From contig NZ_FXAM01000002.1 in assembly GCF_900155475.1 (NCBI RefSeq), positions 248,001-312,000 on the forward strand: a DNA stretch of 64,000 nucleotides, given 5' to 3'. The position numbers and the translations under genes were made by a program. A model generated the notes under the pieces. The model searched no databases, was not told the origin of the DNA, and saw only the letters and a program-made list of their open reading frames with translations. This DNA is from Methylomagnum ishizawai (GTDB lineage: Bacteria > Pseudomonadota > Gammaproteobacteria > Methylococcales > Methylococcaceae). Shown piece by piece: positions 46,001 through 55,400 of this stretch; positions within the stretch are counted from its first letter, which is position 1; each line of letters opens with the position of its first letter.

Positions 46001-46444
46001 GAGACCGATCCGGCGGCTTTGGCCGCGACCCTGGCGACGGGGCGGATGCACTTCAAGGTACGGGTGGTGTTGGTCGCCGACCGGCTGGATAAGGTGCTGG
46101 CTTGGCTGGACGGGGTGGCGGCGGGTACCGGACAGGTCCGGGCCGACCCTGCGGGCGCGTGGCGGGATTGGGTGGAGGATTATCTGGTGGGGGCCGATTT
46201 GCCGCCGGATCGGCTCTGGCCGGGCATAAGGCCGGTGCCTGTGTCCCTGCCCGGTTATCCTTTCGAGCGCCGGGTGTACCGCCCTGGCTGGCCGCCCCAA
46301 GGTGCCGCTGGTTTGAATCAGGGCGGTGCGCCTGCCATGGTCGATCCCGCCCCGCTCGATCCGTCCGACCCCGCGTCGATCCTGGCCGCCGTCACCGGCC
46401 ACCTCGACCGCCTCGCCGCCCATGGCACGGAGACCCCCGCATGA
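37076..46444 (+). CDS. trans-AT type PKS: KS-ACP-KS-DH-KR-cMT-ACP-KS
   Basis: This is a 3122-residue polyketide synthase without any AT domain. In order: KS 10-432 (SACSGSL, EAHGTGTRLGDPIE, KANLGHLNVASG), which accepts the chain from the Cys module; ACP 600-675 (GVDSLLVVS); KS 695-1125 (DTACSASL; end GAGGANVHVV, common in trans-AT KSs); DH 1278-1545 (DQHRVEGRPYLPG and ALLDSAFQ, both catalytic residues); KR 1560-1985 (GGAGGLGLAL; FSSVNAFVANAGQSNYVAG); C-methyltransferase 2000-2370 (EFGSGTGGTSQRVL); ACP 2408-2482 (GADSILGV); KS 2510-2935 (DTACSSSL, KSNTGHTLAAAG). The C-terminus ends after that KS with a short helix that may dock to the next protein, whose N-terminus supplies the missing cMT and ACP. 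The start lies 5 bp after the previous stop. Confidence 0.92.
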   Translation: MSQATPPMDSERAVAVVGLACRLPGAPDLDAYRRLLWTGGSGIVASDDAFLRGQGVPESLLRHPHLVRRFGVLDGVEAFDAAAFGIPPARAQGLDPQQRVLLELAVAALEHAGYADEAEAGSIGVYVSLAHCSYRGGKLADAADGFFGLTASDKDYGATRISYALDLTGPSLTVQSACSGSLAALHMAVEGLLSGQCDVALAGGVSIVLPQGAYVAAPGLMLAPDGECRPFDAAAAGTVPGNGAGLVVLKRLDRARADGDTIHAVVLGSAIANDGARKVDYLAPGIRGQMRAVGEAWSVAGIEPASLGMIEAHGTGTRLGDPIEIEALSRLLAHFAADGLPPPAACRIGSTKANLGHLNVASGIAGFIKAVLAVREGVIPGVPGFQTQNPEAPFAATPFRIGAEAVPWLGWRRAGVSSFGFGGTNVHVVLEQAPERTAPRAGDGRPLLLPLSAHDGAGLERVRRALAEHLRGPSPGDFADIAYTLQRGRPARPVRAMLRARTVGEALALLDAPGPLPRFEPQGPEDSAVAAWLAGEALDWETTPGAAVGGRIPLPTYPFARERHGVDQTPAWPLGAVAEPPPVVVAMAADSAPRTAQSGLPPDLMAWLRGVFAEVLQREAAAIPVDATYDRLGVDSLLVVSITGRIREYFPEVRGSLLFEQKTLAELAAYLETERAKRAAPVGENVASIVQTRPADLEPIAVIGLAGRFPGAADTEALWQLLEQGRSAIGPVPTGRPWPAAARSGPQAAFIDDIDRFDALFFGIAPTEARRIDPQARVFLETAWAALENAGLTPAGLKAAVRRAAGDGSDVGVFVGVMNMPYRLHAPAADAVGQVVQANHWSVANRVSYHFDFTGPSLAVDTACSASLSAVHLACESLRRGECGAALAGGVNLILDPVQQSELVRMGMLSPSDVCHSFGAGADGFVQGEGVGAVVLKPLAAAQADGDRILGVILGSALNANGRTGGYTVPSPKAQADVIRRALAAAQVPPASISAIECHGTGTALGDPIEIAGLAEVFQATPGAGSVAIGSIKSNMGHLESAAGIAGLAKVLLQLQRRRLAPSLHAEPLNPGLGLERTCFRVQTQAADWSPATDAAGRPYPRRAGLSGFGAGGANVHVVLEEAPATPPPAPSRSVRQPIVLSAADAEAWERLRGRLLHALATDSGLAADAAGLADFAYTLAVGREALAVRAGFVAHDRASLREGLARLVPGGPGPELSAGAAERWLADWLRGGRIDAGFWAEERRRRITLPGYPFHGPKLWLDLGAEAAPPAVPRSPWVAEGAADGKRLWHFHIDAALPLLDQHRVEGRPYLPGVVSATLAMAAAAAGGLPVVGVAGVIWKKPVEPGDAGLDLALEFTPGKTGYKFRLAPAAGGDTWVEGRLLGPESLPAPDGVAVPALEDLPGGEILDQEQVRRRLVAAGLSHGPVLRAIHRLRLEGTRVLAELVRPAEARRDLDGWNPCPALLDSAFQAACMALLADPEPVLPLPLGIERLWLLQPHWPERLRLEARLVERSPGFARIDLTLGDESGKPVCRMQGLTARLLPGKVQAGPVPLFVPRWRKAVDAGPAVLPAEGSVAVIAPPPQGPLLAGLRAVLAGRESAVYTLPEFLALAEECRPETLIYVHPTETEPSQPPYVLSLLELLAALNASPRPARLILLTTQVHATRPGEVNLPWAAAALGLARTAARENARLQVACVDVDDPATLGAALAGAVDPLGLPLAWRGGERWVQRLDALPVPPASGVAPVGAGDHILVVGGAGGLGLALAERWGGRHGARFTLVGRRPASEAMAGKSLTHPPLYLSADVTDPAALAAAIAAAEARHGPIIGAIHAALIMADRAIRNMGREDFLPAFEVKRLGLHYLYEQLKDRPLRWLAVFSSVNAFVANAGQSNYVAGCAVKDALGLRLAGQARFPVRIVNWGYWGEVGRVATEDYRQRMARIGVHSIGVAEGLDALETILAGDLPQVLAIRAEPAVLAQLGYAAPVEPAPSVEPTPTPEPAPGDLFAAACREALAVAETDRAALAGATGDYRELDLLSVQALAAWWREQGLPTRAPSATLAQALGLAQDHRRQFAALLDMLVRHGFLAQYGDAVAAGVQSVPPAADIAARRAAFLQRAPHFAAHFRLLDACLERYTSTLRGETAPTEVLFPDMSMSLVEGMYRGNRMVDHFNAKLAAAAAAAQRWHGLGSPFRVLEFGSGTGGTSQRVLPALGPGAAYDYTDISSGFLIHGRRQFKAAYPFMDFKLFNLENPPDPADFKASSYDLAFGANVIHATRDLSRSLGHIGGLIRPGGLLMLYEMVANHEFVTITFGLLPGWWLAEDPRLPHGPLLDPAAWRRVLTANGFDEVGIFGQPEAQDESQATHALIVARRADPDRPAAGPETRERRGLLRGRLRRETRPAAPAADSAALESQVLACVAATLEIPMDRIDPQRSLADYGADSILGVQLVRDLNRRFGVELKPTALFSHPSVRAVAQYLAAQHGVRADAPAGDAGPSIPESMPEAPPAPPRPEDAEAIAVIGMAGRFPGAANVDEFERLLLAGGCGVGPVPLERWDHGLIYDPKPLRPGHSVCPEGGFIADAFGFDPVFFGLSPAEATAMDPQQRLFLMTAWHALEDAGLAPAALKNSACGVYAGNVAGDYGQLLETAGQGRDAHGFMGSAASMLPARIAYHLDLKGPALSIDTACSSSLVAIAEACEALRGGRCDLALAGGVAAMFTPGFYVVASNAGMLSPTGRCHTLDAAADGFVPGEAVAVLALKRLDRAQADGDRVLGVIRGWGVNQDGASNGITAPSAPAQTALIQGVHRRFAIDPAAIDYVELHGTGTRLGDPVEIEGLAGAFGATGSVCGIGSVKSNTGHTLAAAGAVGLVKLLLALRSGILPPTLHFQRLNPAISLEGTPFRPVTAPTPWPRRPDRPRRAAVSAFGFAGTNAHVVVEEAPPASIRAVPPGPWPFPLSARTPAALRQRAVELADWLRAHPETDPAALAATLATGRMHFKVRVVLVADRLDKVLAWLDGVAAGTGQVRADPAGAWRDWVEDYLVGADLPPDRLWPGIRPVPVSLPGYPFERRVYRPGWPPQGAAGLNQGGAPAMVDPAPLDPSDPASILAAVTGHLDRLAAHGTETPA

Positions 46445-49400
46445 ATTCCGCGCATTCGCACTCGGACCCTTCCGCCTTGCTCGATCCTTGGTGCCGCGCC
46501 CTGTTGGCGCGGGGGGTCCGCGCGGCGGGACTCGATTCCCGCGTCCTCCCGGATGCCGAGACCCTGGCGGCGGCGTTCGGGGCCGTGCCCCGGTTCCGCC
46601 GTTGGTTGGAAGCATCTGCGGATTTGCTGCGTGAGCCGGTCGGCACCGATCCCGACGCCCTGCGCGACGACCTGCTCCGGCGGGAACCGGCGCTGGCCGC
46701 CCATGTCGCCCTGGCCGAAGCCTGCGCCGCCGCGCTGCCGGAAATCCTGGCGGGGAAGCTGGCGGCGACCGATGTGCTATTTCCGGGCGGGGCACCGAAC
46801 CGGGTCGAGCCGATTTACCGCGACAATCCCTGGGCCGATTATTTCAACCGCCTGACCGCCGAGGCTTGCCTACAGGCCGTGGCGGCACGGTTGGCGCGGT
46901 GGCCCGGCCAGGTACCGCGCATCCTGGAAATCGGCGCGGGCACCGGGGGCACCACCGGCTTCGTCCTGGACCGGCTGGAGCGCCATCGTGGCACCTTCGA
47001 ATATGTCTACAGCGATATCTCGCCCGGCTTCGTCCAGCAGGGGCGGAAACTGTTCGGCGGGCGCGGCCACCGTATGGAATTCCTGCGGCTGGATATCGAG
47101 CAAGCGGCCACGCCGCCCCTGGAACCCGCCCAAATCATCATCGCCACCAACGTCCTCCATGCCACCCGGCGCATCGACCGGACCTTGGCGAATGTTCGGG
47201 CCTTGCTCGCCGACGACGGCTTGTTGCTGCTCAATGAACTGACCCGCACCGATGCCTTCGCCGCCTTGACTTTCGGTTTGCTGGATGGCTGGTGGTGTTT
47301 CGAGGACGCGGAACAGCGCTTGCCGCATGGGCCGGTGTTGTCGGCGGCGGGGTGGCGGGCGGCTTTGGCCAGGAACGGCTTCGGAACACCGGCGGTGTAT
47401 GGCTGGAATGGCCGGGAAGACGGCTTCCAATGCTTGTTCGTTACCACCGCTGCGGCTTATACGCGCCGCGCTCAGGAGCCACAAATACGGATCGAAGCCC
47501 GGAATCCCATCGCCACGCCCGGCCTGGAAACCGGGACGGACGCGGCGGCGCTGCGGCGGCGGGTACGGGAAGTGCTGGCCCGCCGCTTGGGATTCGCCCC
47601 GGACGATATCGGTTGGGAGCATCCTTTCGCCGAATTGGGGGTGGATTCCATCGTGGCTCCGCAGTTCGCCGCCGATCTGGCCGACGCCTTGGGAACCGGG
47701 GTGGATGCCATGGATATCTATAACCACGGCACGGTGGCCGCGCTGGCCGGGGCGCTGGCGGAACGCTTGCCACGGTCGTCCACTACGGAAACCAGGGTGG
47801 TTTCCGCCGCATCCGGGCCGCCCGGTGACGCCATCGCGGTGATTGGCTTGGCTTGCCGGTTCGCGGGTGCGCCGGATGCCGACGCCTTCTGGGACTTGCT
47901 GGCCGAAGGCCGCGATGCCACCGCTCCGGTTGGCACCGCCCGCTGGGCCGACCCCGGCCTGCAACTGACGGCGGGGCTTCTGCCCGAAGCCGAGTGTTTC
48001 GACCCGGATTTCTTCCGCCTATCCCATGCCGAAGCCGAGGTGATGGACCCCCAGCAACGGGTATTCCTGGAAGAATGCTGGCACGCCCTGGAAGATGCCG
48101 GTTTGGGATCGGCCCAGTTGGAGGGCCGCGCTTGCGGGGTGTTCGTCGGGGTCGCGGCCCAACACCATCCGGCCAACCAAGGCGAGGCCCGTGCCGCCCT
48201 GGGCAATTCCAACGCCATCCTCGCGGCCCGCATCGCCTATCACCTGAACCTGAAAGGCCCGGCAGTGCCGGTGGATACTGCGTGTTCCTCGTCCTTGGTC
48301 GCCATCCATCTGGCGGCGCAGGCGCTACGCAACGGCGATTGCGAACTGGCCTTGGCGGGCGGGGTCTCGGTGTTGTTGTGCAATTCCGCCCTGCCCCGGT
48401 TTTTGGTGGAGGCCGGGATGGTTTCGCCCACCGGGCAATGCCGGGCTTTCGATGCCGGAGCGGATGGTTTCGTGCCCGGCGAGGGCGTGGGCGTGGTGGT
48501 GTTGCGGCGACTGGATCAAGCCTTGGCCCATGGCGACCGCATTTTGGGCGTGATCCGGGCCACCGGCATCAACCAGGATGGCCGGACCAGCGGCATCACC
48601 GCGCCCAGCGGTCCCGCCCAGACCGCTTTATTGCGGCGGGTCTGGGCGCAGGCCGGCATCGAACCCGCCAGTTTGTCGCTGATCGAGGCCCATGGCACCG
48701 GCACGCCTTTGGGCGATCCCATCGAGGCGCAGGCCTTGGCGGCGGCGTTCGGGGCGCGGGCGGGGAATACCCGCCTTGCCCTGGGTTCGGTGAAGCCCAA
48801 TATCGGCCACACCCTGACGGCGGCAGGGGTTGCCAGCGTCATCAAGGTGTTGTTGGCCCTGCGCGAACGGACCCTGCCGCCCAGCCTGCATTTCCACACG
48901 CCCAACCCCCGCTTGAACCTGGAGCAATCGCCGTTCTATGTGCCCCAACAGGCTGAAGCCTGGCGGGCGGCGGAACCCCGGCGGGCGGCGGTCAGCAGTT
49001 TCGGTTTTTCCGGCACCAATGCCCACGCCGTGATCGAGGAAGCGCCGCCCACCACTGCGCCCGTCACGATGGCGGGCGATGCGCTATTGCTGTTGTCCGC
49101 CGCCGACCAGCCCGCCTTGGTCCGCTTGGCGCGGCGGCTGGCGGCGTGGCTGGCGGCGCATCCCGACACCGCATTGGCCGATCTGTGCCGCAGCTTGAAT
49201 GCGGGACGGGCTTTCCTGGCCGAACGGGCGGCGTTCCGGGTGGATGCCCTGGCGGTGTTCCGGCGTGGCCTCTTGGCCCTGGCCGAAGGCCGCGCCGATC
49301 CGGCCTTGATCCATGTTGGCGGTTTGCTCGGGGAAGCGGGCGCGGTCTGGCGCATCGCTCCCGGCGACGATTTAACCCGCTTGGGGGCGCATTTCGTCGC

Positions 49401-52400
49401 GGGCGGGCTGGCGGATTGGGAACGCTTGGGTGTTGGTGGGCGGGTGTTGTCCCTGCCGGGCTATCCATTCGCACGGGATCGTTTTCCTTTGCCGGGAGAT
49501 GCGGCCACGGACGGACATGGTGCCGCCCTGGACGCCCTCGTGCCCGGCGGCGATCCGGCCTTCGCCGATCATGTATGGGATGGCCGGGCGATTGTCCCGG
49601 CCACCGCCTTGCTTTGGCTTGCCGCCCAGGCTTTGGGCGGGCGGGCTTGCCTGATCGAGGCGGTGCGCTGGCATCGACCCTTGACGGCGGATGGCCGGGA
49701 AGCCCGCTTCGTCCTCCAAGCCGATGGCCGGGTCGTGCTGGAAAGCGCCGAGGGCCGCCATGCCGAAGCCCGCGCCCGTCCGGCCCGGACCGAGGAGAGG
49801 CCGCAGTTGGCGCTACCCGCCGCTCTGCCGGAAACCTGGAACCATGCGGCGGTTTACCAGCGGTTCGCGGCGTTGGGGTTTGCCTATGGGCCATTGTTCC
49901 GGGTGGTCCAAGGGATCGCCACGACCCCTGGCCGGGCGGGGTCGCGCCTCGCGTGGCCGGATGGTGTGCCAGCCAGCCGCCATCCCGCAATCGGGCTGCT
50001 CGATGGGATGATCCAATCGGCTTTGGGATTGCTGGATTCGGGGGAACAGCCTGTCACTGTGGTGCCCATCGGCTTGGGGCGGGCCTGGATCGATCCCGCC
50101 GCCCTGGCCGCGCCGCTGCGGGTCGAGGTCCGCGCCGTCGGCGATGCCGCCGCGTCCGGCGAGCGCCATTTGGATGTGGTGGCCTGGAATGCCGCCGGGG
50201 AAGTCGCGGCCCGCTTGGAAGGCTTGGCCGTCCGGGTGTCGGAGGCCGGAGACCCTATACAGCCCTTGCTATACCGTCCCGCTTGGCGGCGGGCCGAACT
50301 GGCGGCGGGATTCCAGCCCTTGCGGGAGGTCACGGTTTTGCTGTTCGACCACAGCGCCACCACTCCACCGGCGCTGTCCGGCCAGACTTGCATTTTGGTC
50401 ACGCCCGGCCCGGCTTTCCGCGCCTTGGCTGACCACCGCTACGAACTACCGCCCGGTGATCCCGCCGCCTTGTCGGCATTGGCCCAAGCCTTGGCCGGGC
50501 GGGGATTGCATCCCGATGTCTGGCTGAACCTCTGGCCCCGCACCCAGGCCGATGACGATGCCGCAACCCGTTTGGCGCTGGGACCTTTGACCTTGCTGCA
50601 CGGGCTGCGGTCTTGGCTGCCACGGCGCGATGCCTCCCGTACCTTGCGGGTGGTACAGGTCGGCCCCGCCGCCAAGGACGCCGATCCGGCTCAGGCCGCG
50701 ACCGCCGGTCTGTTCCATGCGCTGGCCGGGGAAGAACCCCGCTTCATGGGCAACACCTTGGCTTTACCGGAAGGCGTTGATCCTTGGCCCATACTGCTGG
50801 CCGAACTGGCGGAGGCTGAAGGTGCCGGGGAAATCCTTCTGGATGCCGAGGGCCACCGCCATGTCCGCGCCTACGTCCCCGTGCCGGAATCCGGCGGCGT
50901 GGCAGACCCGCTTGCCCATGCGGTCTGCCTGATTACGGGCGGCTTGGGCGGTTTGGGTTTGGCCTTGGCCGCGCATCTCTGGCGTACCCGGCGGGCGAAA
51001 CTCGCCTTGCTGGGCCGCACCCCGCCCCAGGAGCGGGCCGCGCAAGTCCTCGCGGCGCTCCGGGCCGAAGGGGCCGATATCCTGGAATTGCGGGCCGATT
51101 TGAACGATACCGCCGCCCTAGCCACCGCCTTGGCCGATATCCGCGTCCGCTGGGGCGCAATCCAGGCGGTATTCCATCTGGCGGGTGTGCAGGCCGATGG
51201 TTTCCTGCGCGGCCTGCCGGTCGATGTCCCGGAACGGGTGCTGGCCCCGAAAATCGGCGGCACCTTGGCTTTGTTATCGGCCTTGGCGGGAAGTCCGGTA
51301 CGGCTCTGGGTGGGCTTCGGTTCGCTGGCCGGTGCTTTCGGTGCGCCGGGCCAAGCCCCGTATGCCGCCGCCAACCGGGCCATGGATGCCCTGCTGGAAC
51401 GCGCCGCCCATGAACACCCGGATTGGCGGGTATTGGCCTTGGACTGGGGCTATTGGGCGCTGGATGGGGGTATGGCGGTGCGGGATCGCGACGCAGCATC
51501 GGTCCAAGCCAGCACCGGCCTGACCGGGTTCACCCCGGAGCAGGGCATGGCCTTGCTGGATCGGGTGTTGGCCGCACCCGTATCTGGGCGGTTATTGCTG
51601 GCCCAGGGTCGGCGGGCGGTGTTCGAAGCGTTCATGGCGGGGTCCGGCCCGTCGGTCCCGGCCACTCCGCCCGCCGCCGCCCCGGAGGATTTCCTGGCCT
51701 ATCTCACCGGCATCGTCGCGGAAATCACCCACACCCCGGCCCAGCGGCTCGGCCCGGATCGCGCCTTGGACGAGTTCGGGATCGATTCCATCATGATTAC
51801 CCGGCTCAATGCCCGCTTGGAACGGGATTTGGGCCGGATTTCCAAGACCTTGTTTTTCGAGCATCCCACGCTCAGGTCGCTGGCCGCTTATTTGGCCCGC
51901 CAATATGGGGGAGTCCGGCCCCAGGTCCGGGCCGCGGCCAGCCCGCCGCCGGTCCCGGACGCCGATCCCGCTGCCATCGCCATCGTCGGCATGGCGGGCC
52001 GGTTTCCCGAAGCGGGCGATTTGGACGCCTATTGGCGCAATTTGCTGGCGGGCCGGGTGTGTATCCGCGAAATCCCCGCCGGGCGCTGGCCCTTGGCGGG
52101 TTTCTACGACCCGGACCCGCAACGCGCCGGGACTAGCTATGCCAAATGGGGCGGTTTCATCGAAGGCGTGGACCGCTTCGACCCCTTGTTCTTCAACATC
52201 GCCCCCGACGAAGCCGCCCGCATGGACCCGCAGGAACGCTTGTTCCTGGAAACCGCTTGGCAATGCCTGGAAGACGCCGGTTCGACCCGCGCCGGGTTCG
52301 GCCCGGCCGGGGAACGCGAGGTCGGGGTCTATGTCGGCGTGATGTATGGCGATTACCAATTGCTGGCCCATGATGCCGCCGCCGGGCAGGGCACCATCGG

Positions 52401-55400
52401 CGGGGCCGCGCCGTATTGGTCCATCGCCAACCGGGTGTCCTATGCCTTGGGGCTGGAAGGACCGAGCCTCGCGGTGGATAGCGCGTGTTCTTCCTCGCTG
52501 ACCGCTTTGCATCTGGCTTGCCAGGCCATCGCGGCGGGCGATTGCCGCGCCGCCTTGGTCGGCGGGGTCAATCTCAGCCTGCATCCCGACAAATATATCG
52601 GCCTGAGCCAGGGCCGGTTCGCGTCCAGCGATGGCCGTTGCCGGTCGTTCGGGGCCGGGGGTGATGGCTATGTGCCGGGCGAGGGCGTGGCGGCGGTATT
52701 GTTGAAGCCGCTCACCGCCGCCCTGGCTGCGGGCGATGTGATCCACGGCGTGATCCGCGCCACCGCCATCAACCACGGCGGGCGCACCAATGGCTATACC
52801 GTGCCCAATCCCGCCGCCCAGGCCGCCGCCATCCGCCGGGCTTTGCGGCGGGCGGGTCTGTCCGGGACCGAACTGGGCTATATCGAGGCCCACGGTACCG
52901 GCACCCGTTTGGGCGATCCCATCGAAATCGAAGGCTTGGTCCAAGCCTTGGGCGGGAACGTGCCGCCGGGCGCGATTCCACTGGGTTCGGCCAAGGCCGC
53001 TATCGGGCATTTGGAGGCGGCGGCGGGGGTTGCGGGCCTCATCAAGGTCTTGTTGCAGATGCGCCATGGCCGATATGCGCCCTTGCCGCTGGCGGGGCCG
53101 GTCAATCCCGATATCGATTTCGCGGCCACGCCCTTGCGTTTGCAAACCACGGCGGCTGCCTGGCCGACCGCCGCCGATGGTCGCCGTTATGCGGGCGTGA
53201 GTTCGTTCGGCGCGGGCGGGGCTAATGCCCATGTGATCGTGCAAGACCCGCCGCCCCGCCCGGCCCGCACCGCTGACGGCTTCGCCCGTGTGGTTCCGCT
53301 GTCGGCCCGCACCGAAGCCCAGGTCCGGGCCTTGGCCGGGGCGTTGGCCGGACATCTGGCCGGGCGCGAGCCGCCGCCCACCTTGGCCGATCTTTGCCAT
53401 ACCCTGACCATAGGCCGTGAATCCCTGCGTTGCCGTTGCGCCTTCGTGGCCCAGGATAGGGACCACGCCCGGAACCTCCTCGCCGCCATCGCCGAGCGGC
53501 GGGAAGGCGGCGGCGTGGTTTGGGGCGAAGCGCCCGACGATAGCGGTGCGGCCCCCGCCCAACCCGGCGGCGGCGACTTGCCCGCCTTGGCGGAATTCTG
53601 GTGCCGGGGTGGGGCGGCGCTCTGGCCCCAGGACGGGACGCGGATATCCTTGGCGGCGCGGCCTTTCCTCGGGGGACGCCATTGGCTGCGTGCAACCCCG
53701 CCGATCCCGGTCTCCGTACCGCCCGTGCCCGGCGATTGGACCCGCCAGCCGCGCCCGCTCCGGGAGGGGGAACAGGCGGCTTGGCTATTCACCCTGCCGC
53801 CCGATTCCACCCTGTTGAGCCAACACATCGTCGGCGGCGAGCGTTTGCTGCCCGGTGCCGCCATCGTGGCGATGGCCTTGGAACTGGAACCGGCGGGGCT
53901 GAAGGAATTGACCTGGATGCAATCCATCCGGGCCGGTGCCGCGCCGTTGCGGCTGGATTTCTCGCTAAGGTCCACTGCAGCGGGTACGGCGTTCACGGTG
54001 CGGGCGGGCGACGACCCCGCTGTGCTGGCTGCGGGTGTGATGGGGGCCGTGTCCGGCGCGATGGCGGTTTCCGAGCTTCCCGCCGGGGCCGGGGCAGTGG
54101 TGGAAGCCGGTGATTTTTATCGCCGCCTCGCCGAACTGGGTTTGGAATACGGCGGGCGGTTCCAGGGGGTGCGGCGGTTATGGCCGGATGCCGTGCTGGC
54201 CCGCGCCGAATTGGCAATCCCCGACCACGCCAGCCCTGCACTCGACCCGGCTTGGCTGGATGGTGCGTTCCAAACCCTGGCCGGGCTGTTGCCGGATTTG
54301 CGGCGGGCGGTGCGCGGCGAAGGCGTGCCGGTGCCGTATACCCTGGGTTCGGTGGCGGTCTTCGGTGATTGGCGGCAGGTCCGCGAAGTGCGGGCGCGGC
54401 GGCTTTCGGCACCGGATGCGCCCGTGCAGCGTTTCGCCCTGGCCTTGGTCGATGCGGCGGGCCGACCCGTGCTGTCGGTCGGGGAACTCACCGCCCGCCG
54501 CCGCATCCTCGCCCCGGTCGCAACGCCTCCGACCCTGCTGAAACCTATCTGGGTGGCCCGTCCGGTCCAAGGGCCGCGGCCTGGGCGGGCGCTGGTCCTG
54601 GTCGCGCCGGGTGCGGAAAGCTTGGCTGCGGAACTGGCCGGGCGCTTCTTGGATGCCCCGGTGCTGGCCTTCGACGCGGCGCTGCCAACCGGCTTGGCAC
54701 TGGCGGGCCGGACGCTTTATTACCTGGATACCGCCGAGGGCGCGGTGCCGCCCCCGGAAGGCGACGCCGGGATTTGGGCCGAAGCCGCGGCCTCGCGTAG
54801 CCTGCGCTTGCTGGCGGTTTTGCGGCGGCTGGCCGCTGGCCCGGAGGGCCGGTCCATCCAGCGGATGGTGATCGTCACGCGGGGCGTTTACGCGGTCCAT
54901 GCCGCGCCCGGCCTGGAACGGGCCAGCGATGCCGCCGGTTTGCACGGACTGGCGAAAGCCGCCGCCCGCGAATGGCCGGGTATCCCGGTCGTCGCCGTGG
55001 ATTTGCCCGCCGAGGGGGATGGCCGCGCCTTGGACCGCTTGGCGGCGGAACCGGGCGATAGCGCCGGGGCCGAAATCGCCTATCGGCAAGGGCGGCGCTA
55101 TGTCCGCCGCTTGCGGCCGGTGGTGGTGGCCGGGGAGAGCCGCCTCCCCTTGGAACAGGGCGGAACCTGTTTGATCGTCGGCGGCATGGGCGGGGTCGGG
55201 CGGACTTTGGCCGAGCATTGGGCGCGGGAATTCGGTGCCCGGATCGTGCTGGTGGGTCGCCGTCCCGCCGCTGCCGATAGCGCCGGATTCACCGCGAAGT
55301 TGCGGACCCTGGGCGGCGATGGTCTTTATCTCCAAGCCGATGCCAGCGATCCTGCCGCCTTCGCCGCCGCCGTGGCCCAGGCCGAAGCCGCGTTCGGACC

